A stretch of 64,000 nucleotides of DNA from an uncultured Bacteroidales bacterium. GTDB taxonomy: Bacteria > Bacteroidota > Bacteroidia > Bacteroidales > Bacteroidaceae. The stretch spans positions 1 to 64,000 of the forward strand of contig CALZJF010000004.1 in NCBI GenBank assembly GCA_945787885.1, in the 5' to 3' direction. The position numbers were made by a program, and so were the translations under genes. The notes beneath the pieces are model-generated. The model saw nothing but the letters and a program-made list of their open reading frames with translations, did no database searches and had not been told where the DNA came from. Position 1 is the first letter of the stretch. Each line of letters opens with the position of its first letter. This document shows positions 52,309 through 60,927 of the stretch, one piece after another.

Positions 52309-53454
52309 TTAGCAGGAAAACTTGCGGCGCAGCCATCTCCGCACGGGTTCATCGTAGCAAACCATGGCGGCATAGGCTGTGGCAACACTGAGGAGGACGA
52401 CCATGGCGGCAACGAAGAGCTGAAGGGCGAGGGAGGCGCCGCGCTGCGTGTCCATCCAAGTGAAGAAAAGATAGACGAAGGGATAGTGGACGAGATAGAG
52501 GGAATAGGATATGCGCCCCATGAAGCAGCAAATGGCAGGCGTCAGGCTGCCCGTCAGCGTACCGCCGGCTCCCATGCTGACCAGGAAGGGGAAGAGAAGA
52601 AGCGTGCAGAGCAGATTATAGACACCATCGAGACGGGGATGGGCATAGCCGCCGACGTTCTCCACGCAGATGACGGCGATGATGGCGAGGGAGCACCACC
52701 AAAACGCACGGCGGACGCGGACGACACGGCCAAGACGGCAGAGCAAAAGCCCTGCGAAGAAGGAATAGCCTACGCGGGAAAGACCGATGTAGGCATGCTC
52801 CACATCCCACGTAAAGCCGCCATTGAGCGACCAAGGATAGTCGTGGGGGGCGAGAAGGCCGAAGAGATTGAGCGAGAGGGCACAGTCAGCAAGCATCAGG
52901 GCGAAGAGGGCTACGAGCAACGTCAGGCCGCGGCGACCGAGACGACAGACGAAGAGGACATAGAGGAGATTGGCCACGTATTCATAGACCAACGACCACT
53001 GGGGGATGTTGAGGGAGAAAAGTTCTTCATTGCCGCGGATGTTATAGGCGGGCGTCTGGGGAATCATCAGGAAGCCGAGGACGACGTAGAGGAGGAGCTG
53101 CCAAATGGGGGTGGCGGCGATGCGGGGATAGTAGTCGCAGGCTTGGAAATAGAAGAAGGCGGCTCCGAGCAGGACGCCGAAGAGCACCATGGGCTGAAGA
53201 CGAATGAGGCGAACCTTGCAGAAATCCCAGCGTGACATCTCGCCGCTCTGAAGCCGGGCATCATAGGCATAACTGACGACGAAACCGGAGAGGACGAAGA
53301 AGAAATCAACGGCGAGGAAGCCGTGGTTGAGGTGCTTATAGACGGGGTCGTAGGAGAAGGCTTCGCTGAGATGGAAGATGACGACCATCAGGGCAGCTAC
53401 GCCGCGAAGACCATCGAGAATATCGAAACGGGGCTTGGGAGGGGAGGAACTCAT
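52309..53454 (-). CDS. Acyltransferase 3 (OafA/YrhL-like) membrane protein
   Basis: 381-residue integral membrane acyltransferase, expected to O-acylate surface polysaccharide or another glycan. The N-terminal family motif is FDILDGLRGVAALMVVIFHLSEAF (His of the first helix present), followed by FLAVDFFFVLSGFVVSYAYD and KVRLIRLQP, in the right order. About ten hydrophobic helices. The gene follows the membrane protein gene at 53462 with only a 7-bp gap and precedes the VTT gene by 33 bp. Target is unknown; no glycan cluster lies in the window. Confidence 0.93.
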   Translation of the reverse strand: MSSSPPKPRFDILDGLRGVAALMVVIFHLSEAFSYDPVYKHLNHGFLAVDFFFVLSGFVVSYAYDARLQSGEMSRWDFCKVRLIRLQPMVLFGVLLGAAFFYFQACDYYPRIAATPIWQLLLYVVLGFLMIPQTPAYNIRGNEELFSLNIPQWSLVYEYVANLLYVLFVCRLGRRGLTLLVALFALMLADCALSLNLFGLLAPHDYPWSLNGGFTWDVEHAYIGLSRVGYSFFAGLLLCRLGRVVRVRRAFWWCSLAIIAVICVENVGGYAHPRLDGVYNLLCTLLLFPFLVSMGAGGTLTGSLTPAICCFMGRISYSLYLVHYPFVYLFFTWMDTQRGASLALQLFVAAMVVLLSVATAYAAMVCYDEPVRRWLRRKFSC

Positions 53455-53461
53455 AAAAATC

Positions 53462-54442
53462 TCAGTGGGATATAAACGTCTCAGTGGGAATAAGGGTGAA
53501 GAGGAGAGGCCAAAGGTCGAGATAGGTCAGGACTGCCAAGGCTGTCAGCAGCAGCAGGCAGACGATGAACCAGACATTCATGAAGCGGCCTCGCGCCAAA
53601 GCGAAATAGTGGGCTATGAAGGGGACGGAGTTCGTGAGGAAAAGGGGAAGCGTGAAGGAGAGGGCATCGGGGTACCACAGGAGGAGGAAGAAAAGGGGGA
53701 ACTGGAGGGAGAAGAGCGTGTAGAAATACTGGCGCGTGCGGATTTTGTCGTTATAGGAAGTGCGGACAAAATGCGCCATCGACGTGAGGGAGAGGAAAAG
53801 GAGGAAGGGGAGGAACGCCAACTGCCAAGGCTCGAAGCTGGAGAGGAGCGGCAGGGAGGTGCGCAGGGCAGCGTGCCACGCGGAGAAAAGGCGGGAGACA
53901 TCGAAGCCCGTCAGGAGGCAGAAAGTGCCATAGACCCAATAGGGGAGCAAAAGCCCAAGCAGGGCGGCTACGAAGGCTTTGCCCGTCAGGATGCGCAGCT
54001 GATGGGAGCAGGAAAAGAGGAAGAAAGGCACCAGAAGCAGCATGGGGGGAAAGACGATGCTGCCAATGCCGAGAAAGAGAAAGGCATGGAACACCCAGCC
54101 CTGCGGCTGAAAACGGCCGTAACCCTTGAACGCCACGAAACAGGACAAGAGGAGACTGGCGGCGGGAAGCCAATGCCAGGAGGAGGCATGGAGCGCAGGG
54201 ATGGCTGAAACGAAAGCCAAGAAGCTGGCGGAGACCATGCGCGAACGGATGCGAAGAAGCTGACACTGATTGTTGCACTCCACAAAAGCATAAGTCATCA
54301 GGGCTACAATGGCCAACGTCAGCCAGGCTGCCACGTCAATGAGGGAAACGGACAGTAGCCAGCCGAAGAACGTGACGGCAGACATGACGGGGAGGGTGAG
54401 ACTGCCCTCTGCCACACGATTGCGGAACCGGTGTTCTTTCAT
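53462..54442 (-). CDS. Polytopic membrane protein, 326 residues, unknown function
   Basis: The start at 54442 (MKEHRFRNRVAEGSLTLPV) is preferred over an ATG ten codons upstream because the latter lies in decayed repeat sequence. The protein has about eight to nine hydrophobic helices with few loops, and a charged N-terminus. No family is recognised for certain; such proteins in Bacteroidales often lie near glycan or lipid A functions. Being 7 bp upstream of the acyltransferase gene, it probably works at the inner membrane in the same process. Element D and a mini relic lie directly upstream. Confidence 0.85.
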   Translation of the reverse strand: MKEHRFRNRVAEGSLTLPVMSAVTFFGWLLSVSLIDVAAWLTLAIVALMTYAFVECNNQCQLLRIRSRMVSASFLAFVSAIPALHASSWHWLPAASLLLSCFVAFKGYGRFQPQGWVFHAFLFLGIGSIVFPPMLLLVPFFLFSCSHQLRILTGKAFVAALLGLLLPYWVYGTFCLLTGFDVSRLFSAWHAALRTSLPLLSSFEPWQLAFLPFLLFLSLTSMAHFVRTSYNDKIRTRQYFYTLFSLQFPLFFLLLWYPDALSFTLPLFLTNSVPFIAHYFALARGRFMNVWFIVCLLLLTALAVLTYLDLWPLLFTLIPTETFISH

Positions 54443-54457
54443 ATTTCTGATTTTTAG

Positions 54458-54497
54458 CAGGTAGGCAACCATGCAAAAAAATTCGTCGCCTACTTAT
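54458..54497. repeat. Mini relic of a subtype II foldback element
   Basis: GTAGGCAACC (54461-54470) faces GTCGCCTACTTAT (54485-54497), about 40 bp in total. The outer end ATAAGTAGG matches elements E and F. Looks like an internally deleted copy, directly beside element D. Confidence 0.5.
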
Positions 54498-54503
54498 AGT
54501 TGA

Positions 54504-54583
54504 GGTAGGTTCTATAAATTAGTTTTCAATGTAAGGCAGTGTTTCTGTTTCACTTGGACGCAAGCTAATTGATAGAACCTACC
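54504..54583. repeat. Foldback element D, subtype I, internally deleted, with 4-bp target duplication
   Basis: 80 bp. Ends GGTAGGTTCTATAAATTAG and the inverse of GGTAGGTTCTATCAATTAG (one mismatch). The left 55 bp correspond to the inverted right end of element C (AATGTAAGGCAGTGTTT). The apical core is missing. Flanked by TTGA at 54500-54503 and 54584-54587, a 4-bp direct repeat as in element C. Confidence 0.8.
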
Positions 54584-54663
54584 TTGAGTGTATTCCACAA
54601 AAAGAGAGGGACCCAGCCTTTGAGGAAACTGGAAAACGGGGGTGGCACGGGAGGCTGCCCAAT

Positions 54664-54716
54664 GGGGTTTCCAGATTCATCAATGGCTGAATCCCTCATT
54701 CCACAGGCAAAACCCC
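54664..54716 (-). terminator. Nested inverted repeats after purD
   Basis: GGGGTTT (54664) pairs with AAACCCC (54710), enclosing GATTCA (54674) and TGAATC (54688). It begins at the purD stop codon and probably ends that transcript. Confidence 0.5.
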
Positions 54717-55987
54717 TATTCGGAGAGGTCTTTGCCGATGTCGCGACGGAAATATTTTTTTTCAAACTGTATCTGCTGAGCTCCCGCCATCGACTTTGCC
54801 AATGCCTCTGCCTTATCTTTTCCGTAGGAGCTGACGGCAATGACACGACCGCCGGAGGTGACCAACTCGCCATCCTTCAGCGCGGTGCCGGCATGGAAGA
54901 CGACACTGCCTTCTACCTCGGCACCCGTGATGGGGAAACCCTTCTCATAGCTCTGGGGATAACCGCCGCTGACGCACATGACGCAGACGGCTGCACGGGA
55001 ATCAAAGACAACTTCGCGGCGATCAAGGTCGCCCTGGGCAACGCCTTCGAAGAGATCGACGATGTCGCTCTGCAAACGGAGCATCACACTCTCGGTCTCG
55101 GGGTCGCCCATGCGACAGTTGTATTCGATGACCTTCGGCTGACCATCGCAGTTAATGAGGCCGAAGAAGATGAAGCCCTTATAGACGATGCCTTCAGCAC
55201 GGAGGCCTTCGACGGTGGGGGCGATGATTTCGCGCTCCACCTTCGACATCCACTCGGGAGTGGCAAAGGGGACGGGACTGACGCTGCCCATGCCGCCCGT
55301 GTTCAGACCCGTATCGCCCTCGCCGATACGCTTATAGTCTTTGGCCTCGGGGAGAATCTGATAATGAGTGCCATCGGTGAGGACGAAGACACTGCACTCG
55401 ATGCCGCTGAGATATTCCTCGATGACGACGCGGGCAGAGGCATTGCCAAACATACCGCCAAGCATCTCGCGAAGCTCACGCTGGGCTTCCTCAAGATTAT
55501 CAATGATGAGCACTCCCTTGCCCGCGCAGAGACCGTCGGCCTTGAGGACGTAGGGCGGCTGGAGAGTGGCGAGGAACTGGCAGCCGGCTTCCACCTGCGT
55601 GCCGTCGAAGGTCTGATAGGCGGCAGTGGGGATGCCGTGGCGCATCATGAACGCCTTGGCGAAATCCTTACTGCCTTCGAGGACGGCGCCTGCCTTCGAC
55701 GGACCAATGACAGGAACATGGCAGAGGGCGGGAGAGGACTGGAAATAGTCGTAGATGCCTTTCACCAAAGGATCTTCCGGACCTACTACGACCATGTCAA
55801 TGGCGTTTGCCTGCACAAAACGGGCTATGGCATCGAAATCATCGGCCTTCATCGCCACATTCTCGCCTACGAGGCGCGTGCCGGCATTGCCGGGGGCGAT
55901 GAACAACTTCTCTACTTTCTGACTTTGGGCTATTTTCCATGCCAGAGCATGTTCGCGGCCGCCCGAACCGAGGAGCAAAATTTTCAT
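54716..55987 (-). CDS. purD: Phosphoribosylamine-glycine ligase (GAR synthetase)
   Basis: Second step of purine biosynthesis: ATP-dependent joining of phosphoribosylamine and glycine. The 423 residues begin [22 protein letters not shown], contain [10 protein letters not shown], the ATP-grasp region [15 protein letters not shown] and the signature [19 protein letters not shown]. Full length and intact. It lies 46 bp downstream of the S41 protease gene on the same strand, so the two are probably co-transcribed; a functional link is not evident. Confidence 0.96.
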   Translation of the reverse strand: MKILLLGSGGREHALAWKIAQSQKVEKLFIAPGNAGTRLVGENVAMKADDFDAIARFVQANAIDMVVVGPEDPLVKGIYDYFQSSPALCHVPVIGPSKAGAVLEGSKDFAKAFMMRHGIPTAAYQTFDGTQVEAGCQFLATLQPPYVLKADGLCAGKGVLIIDNLEEAQRELREMLGGMFGNASARVVIEEYLSGIECSVFVLTDGTHYQILPEAKDYKRIGEGDTGLNTGGMGSVSPVPFATPEWMSKVEREIIAPTVEGLRAEGIVYKGFIFFGLINCDGQPKVIEYNCRMGDPETESVMLRLQSDIVDLFEGVAQGDLDRREVVFDSRAAVCVMCVSGGYPQSYEKGFPITGAEVEGSVVFHAGTALKDGELVTSGGRVIAVSSYGKDKAEALAKSMAGAQQIQFEKKYFRRDIGKDLSE

Positions 55988-56033
55988 ATCGTTGGAGTAT
56001 TGATGAACGGAGGAGGGGGAGGAAGCCTAACAC

Positions 56034-57719
56034 TTATGGCCGGGAGAGCAACTGCCGATAGCGCGCGGGAGCATTGAGGATGCGGATGGCCTCGTCGAGG
56101 TCAGGGTCGTCCTGAAGATTATAGGCGATGAGTCCGCGCTCATAATAATAGGAGGCGACTATCACCGACTCGACGCTCAGGCGTACTTCCGACTCCCAAC
56201 GCTGGAGGTCGTCGGCAAGATTTCGGCTCAGACGGGCTTCGAGGGCACGGAACTCCTCGGCGGCATCGTCGGCATAACCTTCCTGACGCGCCACACGGCG
56301 GACATAGTCGAGGGCTTTCTTCGCACGATTGTCGTAGGTGAAGCCCGAGCGTACCATATAGTCCTTGAAGGCTTCAAACTCTTCTGCGGTGAGGTGGAAG
56401 GACGTGGGGGGGGCGATGCTGGAGTGGGAATTGCGGTAATCGACGCAATAATCGAAAAGTTCGTCGGAGAACTGGAGGTACGTGAGCATCGTGGGGAGGG
56501 AATCGTGAGAGACGACGACATCGGGGGTGATGCCGCCACCGTCTTTCACGGGGCGTCCTGCCTGCGTGTGGAAGACGCGGCAGAGGGAATCGGGGAGATG
56601 GAGGGGCTGGCCGTCTTCACCCCGACGCTTGAAATCGCGCGCTTGGACGCAGCGACCTGAGGGAATGTAATATTTAGAAGTGGTGAACTTCGCCATCGTA
56701 TTATAGGGCAGGGGCAGGGGAGTCTGGACGAGACCTTTGCCATACGTGCGGCGACCGACGATGACGGCACGATCATAATCCTGAAGTGCGCCTGACGTTA
56801 TCTCGGAGGCGGAGGCGGAGGCGTAATCGACGAGGACGACGAGGGGAATCTCTGTATCGAGGGGCTGGCTGACGGTCTTATAGACGCGGTTGTCATTGTC
56901 TTCACGTCCGCGCGTCTCGACCACCACTTGCCCACGAGGGATAAAGGAGGAGACTACCTGAATGGCCTGCTGGAGAAGGCCGCCACCGTTGCCGCGGAGG
57001 TCTAACACCAACGACTCGGCACCATCGGACTTGAGGCGGCGGAAGGCGGCGGAGAAATCTTCGTAGGTGTCTTCGGTGAAACCATCGAGGAGGATGTAGC
57101 CGATGGGCTTGCCGTCTGTACGCGATGTATCGAGCAAAGTGGAATAGGCCACTGAGGGACGCTTGATGTTCTCGCGGCGGATGGTCATGTCAATGAGGTG
57201 CGGCTGACCGGGACGCTTCACGGTGAGCTGCAGAAGAGTGCCGACATCGCCACGCAGACGGCTGGAGACATCGGCGGAATAGTCGGAGGGCGACTGGCTG
57301 CCGCAGGGGGGAACGTCTTCGCCATCAATCTTCATGATGATGTCGCCCGTGCGGACGCCCGCCTTGGCGGCGGGCATGCCTTCGTAGGGGCTGCTGAAGA
57401 CACAGCGGTCAGAGCCTTTGCGCCAAATGATGGGACTTCCGATGCCGGCATACTTGCCCGTGGTCATCGTTCGAAGCTCATCGCTCTCTGACTCCTTATA
57501 GTATTCCGTATAAGGATCCAGCTCATCGATCATACCTCCGATGGCGGCCTCGATGACATGGCCTGCGTCGAGGGTATCGACGTAATAGAGATCGAGGTTG
57601 CGATAGAGGGTGTTGAAGATGTCGAGGGCCTGCGCCGTACTGAAATTATGGTTTTGCTGGGCCAGAACGACGGGCATCGCGCCACAACACAGAAGGAGGG
57701 ACAAAAAGAAACGTTTCAT
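56034..57719 (-). CDS. S41-family C-terminal processing peptidase
   Basis: Exported serine protease with PDZ domain. The start at 57719 gives MKRFFLSLLLCCGAMPVVLAQ, a signal peptide; a longer frame exists but lacks signal character. In 561 residues: an N-terminal helical region (LDIFNTLYRNLDLYYVDTLD), PDZ (about 85-170, with KAGVRTGDIIMKIDGEDVP), and the S41 core with YILLDGFTEDTYEDFSAAF, SLVLDLRGNGGGLLQQA, the catalytic serine in YASASASEITSGALQD, and the lysine in GRRTYGKGLVQT. About 110 further residues follow the core, common in this phylum. It would cleave periplasmic proteins at hydrophobic C-termini. Confidence 0.95.
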   Translation of the reverse strand: MKRFFLSLLLCCGAMPVVLAQQNHNFSTAQALDIFNTLYRNLDLYYVDTLDAGHVIEAAIGGMIDELDPYTEYYKESESDELRTMTTGKYAGIGSPIIWRKGSDRCVFSSPYEGMPAAKAGVRTGDIIMKIDGEDVPPCGSQSPSDYSADVSSRLRGDVGTLLQLTVKRPGQPHLIDMTIRRENIKRPSVAYSTLLDTSRTDGKPIGYILLDGFTEDTYEDFSAAFRRLKSDGAESLVLDLRGNGGGLLQQAIQVVSSFIPRGQVVVETRGREDNDNRVYKTVSQPLDTEIPLVVLVDYASASASEITSGALQDYDRAVIVGRRTYGKGLVQTPLPLPYNTMAKFTTSKYYIPSGRCVQARDFKRRGEDGQPLHLPDSLCRVFHTQAGRPVKDGGGITPDVVVSHDSLPTMLTYLQFSDELFDYCVDYRNSHSSIAPPTSFHLTAEEFEAFKDYMVRSGFTYDNRAKKALDYVRRVARQEGYADDAAEEFRALEARLSRNLADDLQRWESEVRLSVESVIVASYYYERGLIAYNLQDDPDLDEAIRILNAPARYRQLLSRP

Positions 57720-57943
57720 GAAACAGTAGGGAAACGGGATGCAAAAATAAAAAATGGTAGGACTCAGGGGGAGGTGTAACACGGCTGTCCTACTCGATTC
57801 TCAGCGAATATAAGGGATTTTTACAAAAAGACGGAAGAAAACCAAGTTGAAAAAGGCTCGCGGCAGAGAGAATGACCAAATTTTGCCGCCTTGACCTTTT
57901 TATTTCATGGGAGAGCGATGGCTGAGGATATAAAAGAGATGAC

Positions 57944-58930
57944 TCATGACGCAGACGTACATTCTGCGGCGACAAGGCGCAGCCTGCTCCACGCGGCTTC
58001 CGGCAGACGAGTGCCGACGACTTGGATGACCTCGGCAGAGCAATGGGCACCCAGACGAAGGGCATCGGCGAGGGAGGCTCCGCGCAGACTGGCGACGAGA
58101 AAGCCAGCGGCAAAGAAATCGCCCGCAGCAGTCGTATCGACAACGCCGGGGACTTTCACCGCTTCCACACTGGCATGCTCCTGACCGCGGCGTGCCATGG
58201 CACCCTTCGCTCCGACCTTCACCACGGCAACGGGGCACATAGCGGCCAAAGCATCAAGGGCGGCAGTGGGGGCGAGGCCTGTCAGCGCATGACTTTCTTC
58301 CTCGTTGGCAAGGACAATGTCAGTGTTTTCGAGGAGGCGGAGGAAGTAAGAACGGTTGTCGGCTACTATATTATAGGAAGCAAGGTCGAGGCAAACTTTC
58401 GCGCCGGCGCGGCGAGCCATGCCAATCGCGGTCTCTATCAAGGCATGATCCTGCACCAAATACCCCTCTATGAAGGCGTAACCTGCCCCTTCAAACCATG
58501 CGGGCTGCAATTCGGAGGCGGCGAGAGTGGCACCAGCGCCAAGATACGTGGCGAACGTGCGCTGACCATCGGGGGTAATGAACGTGGAAGCGACTCCCAT
58601 CGGAAGCCCGCCGCTGAGGGGAACGACATGGACGCCATTGCGCATCATCTCTTGACGAAAAAAGGCAGAATTGCAATCTTGACCTGGCTTTCCGCAAAAA
58701 ACGCTCTTTTCGCCTAATCTGGCAGCACAAAGCGTAACGTTTGCCGCAGAACCGCCCGTGCGAAGTTCGCAATGCAGCGCAGACGTTATCTGAGAAATAT
58801 TCTGAAAACGCTCATTATCAACTAATTGCATTGCACCTTTTTGCAGACAAAGCTGCTGAAGGAAGGCCTCATCGCGGACCATTACGAGGGCATCTACCAG
58901 CGCATTTCCTAAGCCAAGAATGTTTTTCAT
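57944..58930 (-). CDS. PfkB-family carbohydrate kinase (adenosine kinase-like)
   Basis: Cytoplasmic ribokinase-fold kinase. The start at 58930 gives MKNILGLGNALVDALVMV. In 328 residues: the N-terminal PfkB signature region ELRTGGSAANVTLCAARLGEKSVFCGKPGQD and the C-terminal signature VPGVVDTTAAGDFFAAGFL, whose Asp is the catalytic base (DTTAAGD in place of the more usual DTxGAGD). The N-terminal sequence and length resemble bacterial adenosine kinase-type members; the exact substrate (adenosine, ribose, fructose) cannot be fixed from sequence. A TATATTTG box lies 26 bp upstream and it stands alone. Confidence 0.93.
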   Translation of the reverse strand: MKNILGLGNALVDALVMVRDEAFLQQLCLQKGAMQLVDNERFQNISQITSALHCELRTGGSAANVTLCAARLGEKSVFCGKPGQDCNSAFFRQEMMRNGVHVVPLSGGLPMGVASTFITPDGQRTFATYLGAGATLAASELQPAWFEGAGYAFIEGYLVQDHALIETAIGMARRAGAKVCLDLASYNIVADNRSYFLRLLENTDIVLANEEESHALTGLAPTAALDALAAMCPVAVVKVGAKGAMARRGQEHASVEAVKVPGVVDTTAAGDFFAAGFLVASLRGASLADALRLGAHCSAEVIQVVGTRLPEAAWSRLRLVAAECTSAS

Positions 58931-58955
58931 AGAAGATTTTTGAAAAAAAGTTGCG

Positions 58956-58963
58956 CAAATATA
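58956..58963 (-). promoter_or_regulatory. -7 promoter box of the PfkB kinase gene
   Basis: TATATTTG on the minus strand, 26 bp upstream of the start at 58930; identical to the frr box. Confidence 0.6.
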
Positions 58964-58986
58964 GTGATTATTCAGAAAACTTGTCG

Positions 58987-58994
58987 TAACTTTG
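58987..58994 (+). promoter_or_regulatory. -7 promoter box of the tRNA-Asn genes
   Basis: TAACTTTG on the plus strand, 67 bp before the first tRNA; forms a divergent pair with the kinase promoter only 23 bp away. Confidence 0.6.
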
Positions 58995-59060
58995 CAGCGC
59001 AAAACGGAAAAACAAGGATGCTTCCGAGCAAATTCCTATGTTCCGAATAGCAAAAACATT

Positions 59061-59134
59061 GCTTCAGTAGCTCAGTTGGTTAGAGCACCTGACTGTTAAT
59101 CAGGGGGTCGTTGGTTCAAGCCCATCCTGAAGCG
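59061..59134 (+). tRNA. tRNA-Asn (GTT), copy 1
   Basis: 74 nt. Acceptor stem GCTTCAG / CTGAAGC, D-arm with AGCTCAGTTGGTTAGAGC, anticodon stem CCTGA/TCAGG with loop CTGTTAA (anticodon GTT), T-arm with GGTTCAAGCCC. CCA is not encoded. Followed 51 bp later by an identical copy. Confidence 0.97.
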
Positions 59135-59185
59135 CCCTACTCCGTGCGGTGACGCACATAGATTTACCCATAGCATTTTACTACT

Positions 59186-59259
59186 GCTTCAGTAGCTCAG
59201 TTGGTTAGAGCACCTGACTGTTAATCAGGGGGTCGTTGGTTCAAGCCCATCCTGAAGCG
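59186..59259 (+). tRNA. tRNA-Asn (GTT), copy 2
   Basis: Identical over all 74 nt to the first copy. Both probably come from one transcript that ends at the hairpin 59262-59299. Confidence 0.97.
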
Positions 59260-59261
59260 CA

Positions 59262-59299
59262 AGAGAGAGAAACCTGTGAAGGCTTCTCTCTCTTTTTTT
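59262..59299 (+). terminator. Terminator of the tRNA-Asn pair
   Basis: Stem AGAGAGAGAAACC / GGCTTCTCTCTCT followed by a run of seven T, immediately after the second tRNA. Confidence 0.85.
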
Positions 59300-59360
59300 G
59301 TCGTTGCAGCTGCGGAGACTTCCGAAAATATCATTTAAAAATTACGTAAACAACACTACA

Positions 59361-59404
59361 AGGGCATCTTAAGATAACCATAAAGGATTATTTAAGATGC
59401 CCCT
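59361..59404 (-). terminator. Terminator of the vWA lipoprotein gene
   Basis: Perfect 11-bp stem GGGCATCTTAA / TTAAGATGCCC, 31 bp after the stop codon at 59435; the minus-strand tail is AT-rich. Confidence 0.65.
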
Positions 59405-59434
59405 GTTTGTTAGGTAATGCTCACAAATAACTTT

Positions 59435-60685
59435 CTATTCCTCTGCGTTGTTTTCACCAAAAATAACATTAAACGATTTGACAGCCTTGACAGCTTTATC
59501 TTCAGAAACAACAGTGATTTTTACATTATGAGGCAGTCCATCCATTTTATCCTCAATATTCGTGAAACGAATAATGTAGGAGTTCTGCATAGCACCTGTC
59601 ACAGGCAAATCATCAAGTGTGGCGTTTCTAAAATATCTATCAACATCTTTAGAAGTTCCACCCGTATATTCTGACATCTTCTTAGGGTCTTCTTCCCAAA
59701 GGGTTCTCCAAGAGTAACTCCCTGACTCACTCCAGACCGTATGAACAGTGCCTTGCGCAGGATTCCAATTCAAAGAATTATTAAGGAACTCGACAGACCA
59801 AGATTCTTTACCACCAGGCTGATTCGGTTCGTCCGTAAAATTCACATAAATGCGATTAGCACCTTTTCGGAAATTATACTGCTGATCTGCGAAGCGAAGT
59901 GCAACCATTCCACACTCGTTATAACAGCTTCCATTGTTGTAATTACCAGATTCTGCTGCTGAAAGCAAGGTGTATGCATCAGGACCTTCAAAACCCTGCG
60001 TTCTATAAGTACCACTTGAACGGTCGAGATATTCCTTCAAAAACGAGACAGTGGTTAGATTTAGACCACCACCTATACTGGTATTGCTAAAACGACTATC
60101 ACCATAGCCTACACAACCAAAACGAATATCAAGACCCGATGCGGCGAGTTTCTCGCTCCAACTAATCACCTGCGTTGCCAGTCCATCAGCTTCTTCTGAC
60201 ATACTGCCCGAATTATCCACCAGGAACACCAGATCGGCCATAACAATGCGCTGGCCTTCGCCTTCAGAGGTATTATAAACATCAATACCCTTGGGAGTAT
60301 CATCCACATCTACCCAAACATTCTGCGCACGTTTTGTGCTATTACCATTGACATTACCATCAGTTCCTACAAGACTCAACCAATCGTTATTGCTATCATT
60401 CCAAATGCCAGTCAAGTTGATGCTAGCCACATTGGTTCCATCTTCATTTTGCTCTACTGTGCAGGTAGGATTTGATATAGTCGTCGTGACCTCATCATAA
60501 CTTACCTCCGGGCTATTTTGAGCTTGGTCATCACCAGGGATACCTACAACACGGATGATTTCTTTAACATAGTCTTCAAGAATAAAGCTTTCCTCTCCAT
60601 CGCTAAGACAAGAGTTCAAACTTAGCATCATGATACCAGTACCCAAGATGCAGGATGTGCTTAAAAATGCTTTATATAGTTTCAT
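59435..60685 (-). CDS. vWA-domain lipoprotein, 416 residues
   Basis: The start at 60685 gives MKLYKAFLSTSCILGTGIMMLSLNSCLSD, a lipoprotein signal with lipobox LNSC. After an acidic stretch the von Willebrand type A domain spans about 140-330: the MIDAS motif is DNSGSM in ADLVFLVDNSGSMSEEADGL, followed by GLDIRFGCVGYGDSRFS and the DEPNQPGG region. It likely binds a protein or ligand through a metal ion at the cell surface. Codons end mostly in A or T, unlike the genes to the left: 60001-60060 holds 23 G/C of 60. It follows the OmpA-type gene on the same strand after 242 bp and may be its partner. Confidence 0.9.
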   Translation of the reverse strand: MKLYKAFLSTSCILGTGIMMLSLNSCLSDGEESFILEDYVKEIIRVVGIPGDDQAQNSPEVSYDEVTTTISNPTCTVEQNEDGTNVASINLTGIWNDSNNDWLSLVGTDGNVNGNSTKRAQNVWVDVDDTPKGIDVYNTSEGEGQRIVMADLVFLVDNSGSMSEEADGLATQVISWSEKLAASGLDIRFGCVGYGDSRFSNTSIGGGLNLTTVSFLKEYLDRSSGTYRTQGFEGPDAYTLLSAAESGNYNNGSCYNECGMVALRFADQQYNFRKGANRIYVNFTDEPNQPGGKESWSVEFLNNSLNWNPAQGTVHTVWSESGSYSWRTLWEEDPKKMSEYTGGTSKDVDRYFRNATLDDLPVTGAMQNSYIIRFTNIEDKMDGLPHNVKITVVSEDKAVKAVKSFNVIFGENNAEE

Positions 60686-60927
60686 AAGGATTTTGTATTT
60701 TGGATATATTAAGTAAAGAAAATATTTGTCACAAGGAATCAAATTTCTTAACAGACGATTCCAACTCATTTAAAAGGTGCAATTTCTCGAAGTAGCAACA
60801 ACATTGTCAGCTGCAATCATGACATCTACACCCACCATTCACAAGAGGAACAATGTAATAGTAAATTTTCAAGACACAATTGTCCTATGTCGGCTACAAT
60901 ATCTATAGAGAAGCAAGCAATGTCCCT

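Noticed and set aside
54565..54873. 102-codon minus-strand frame overlapping the purD 3' end
   Set aside because: Runs through purD in another frame and through element D; no domain or signal.
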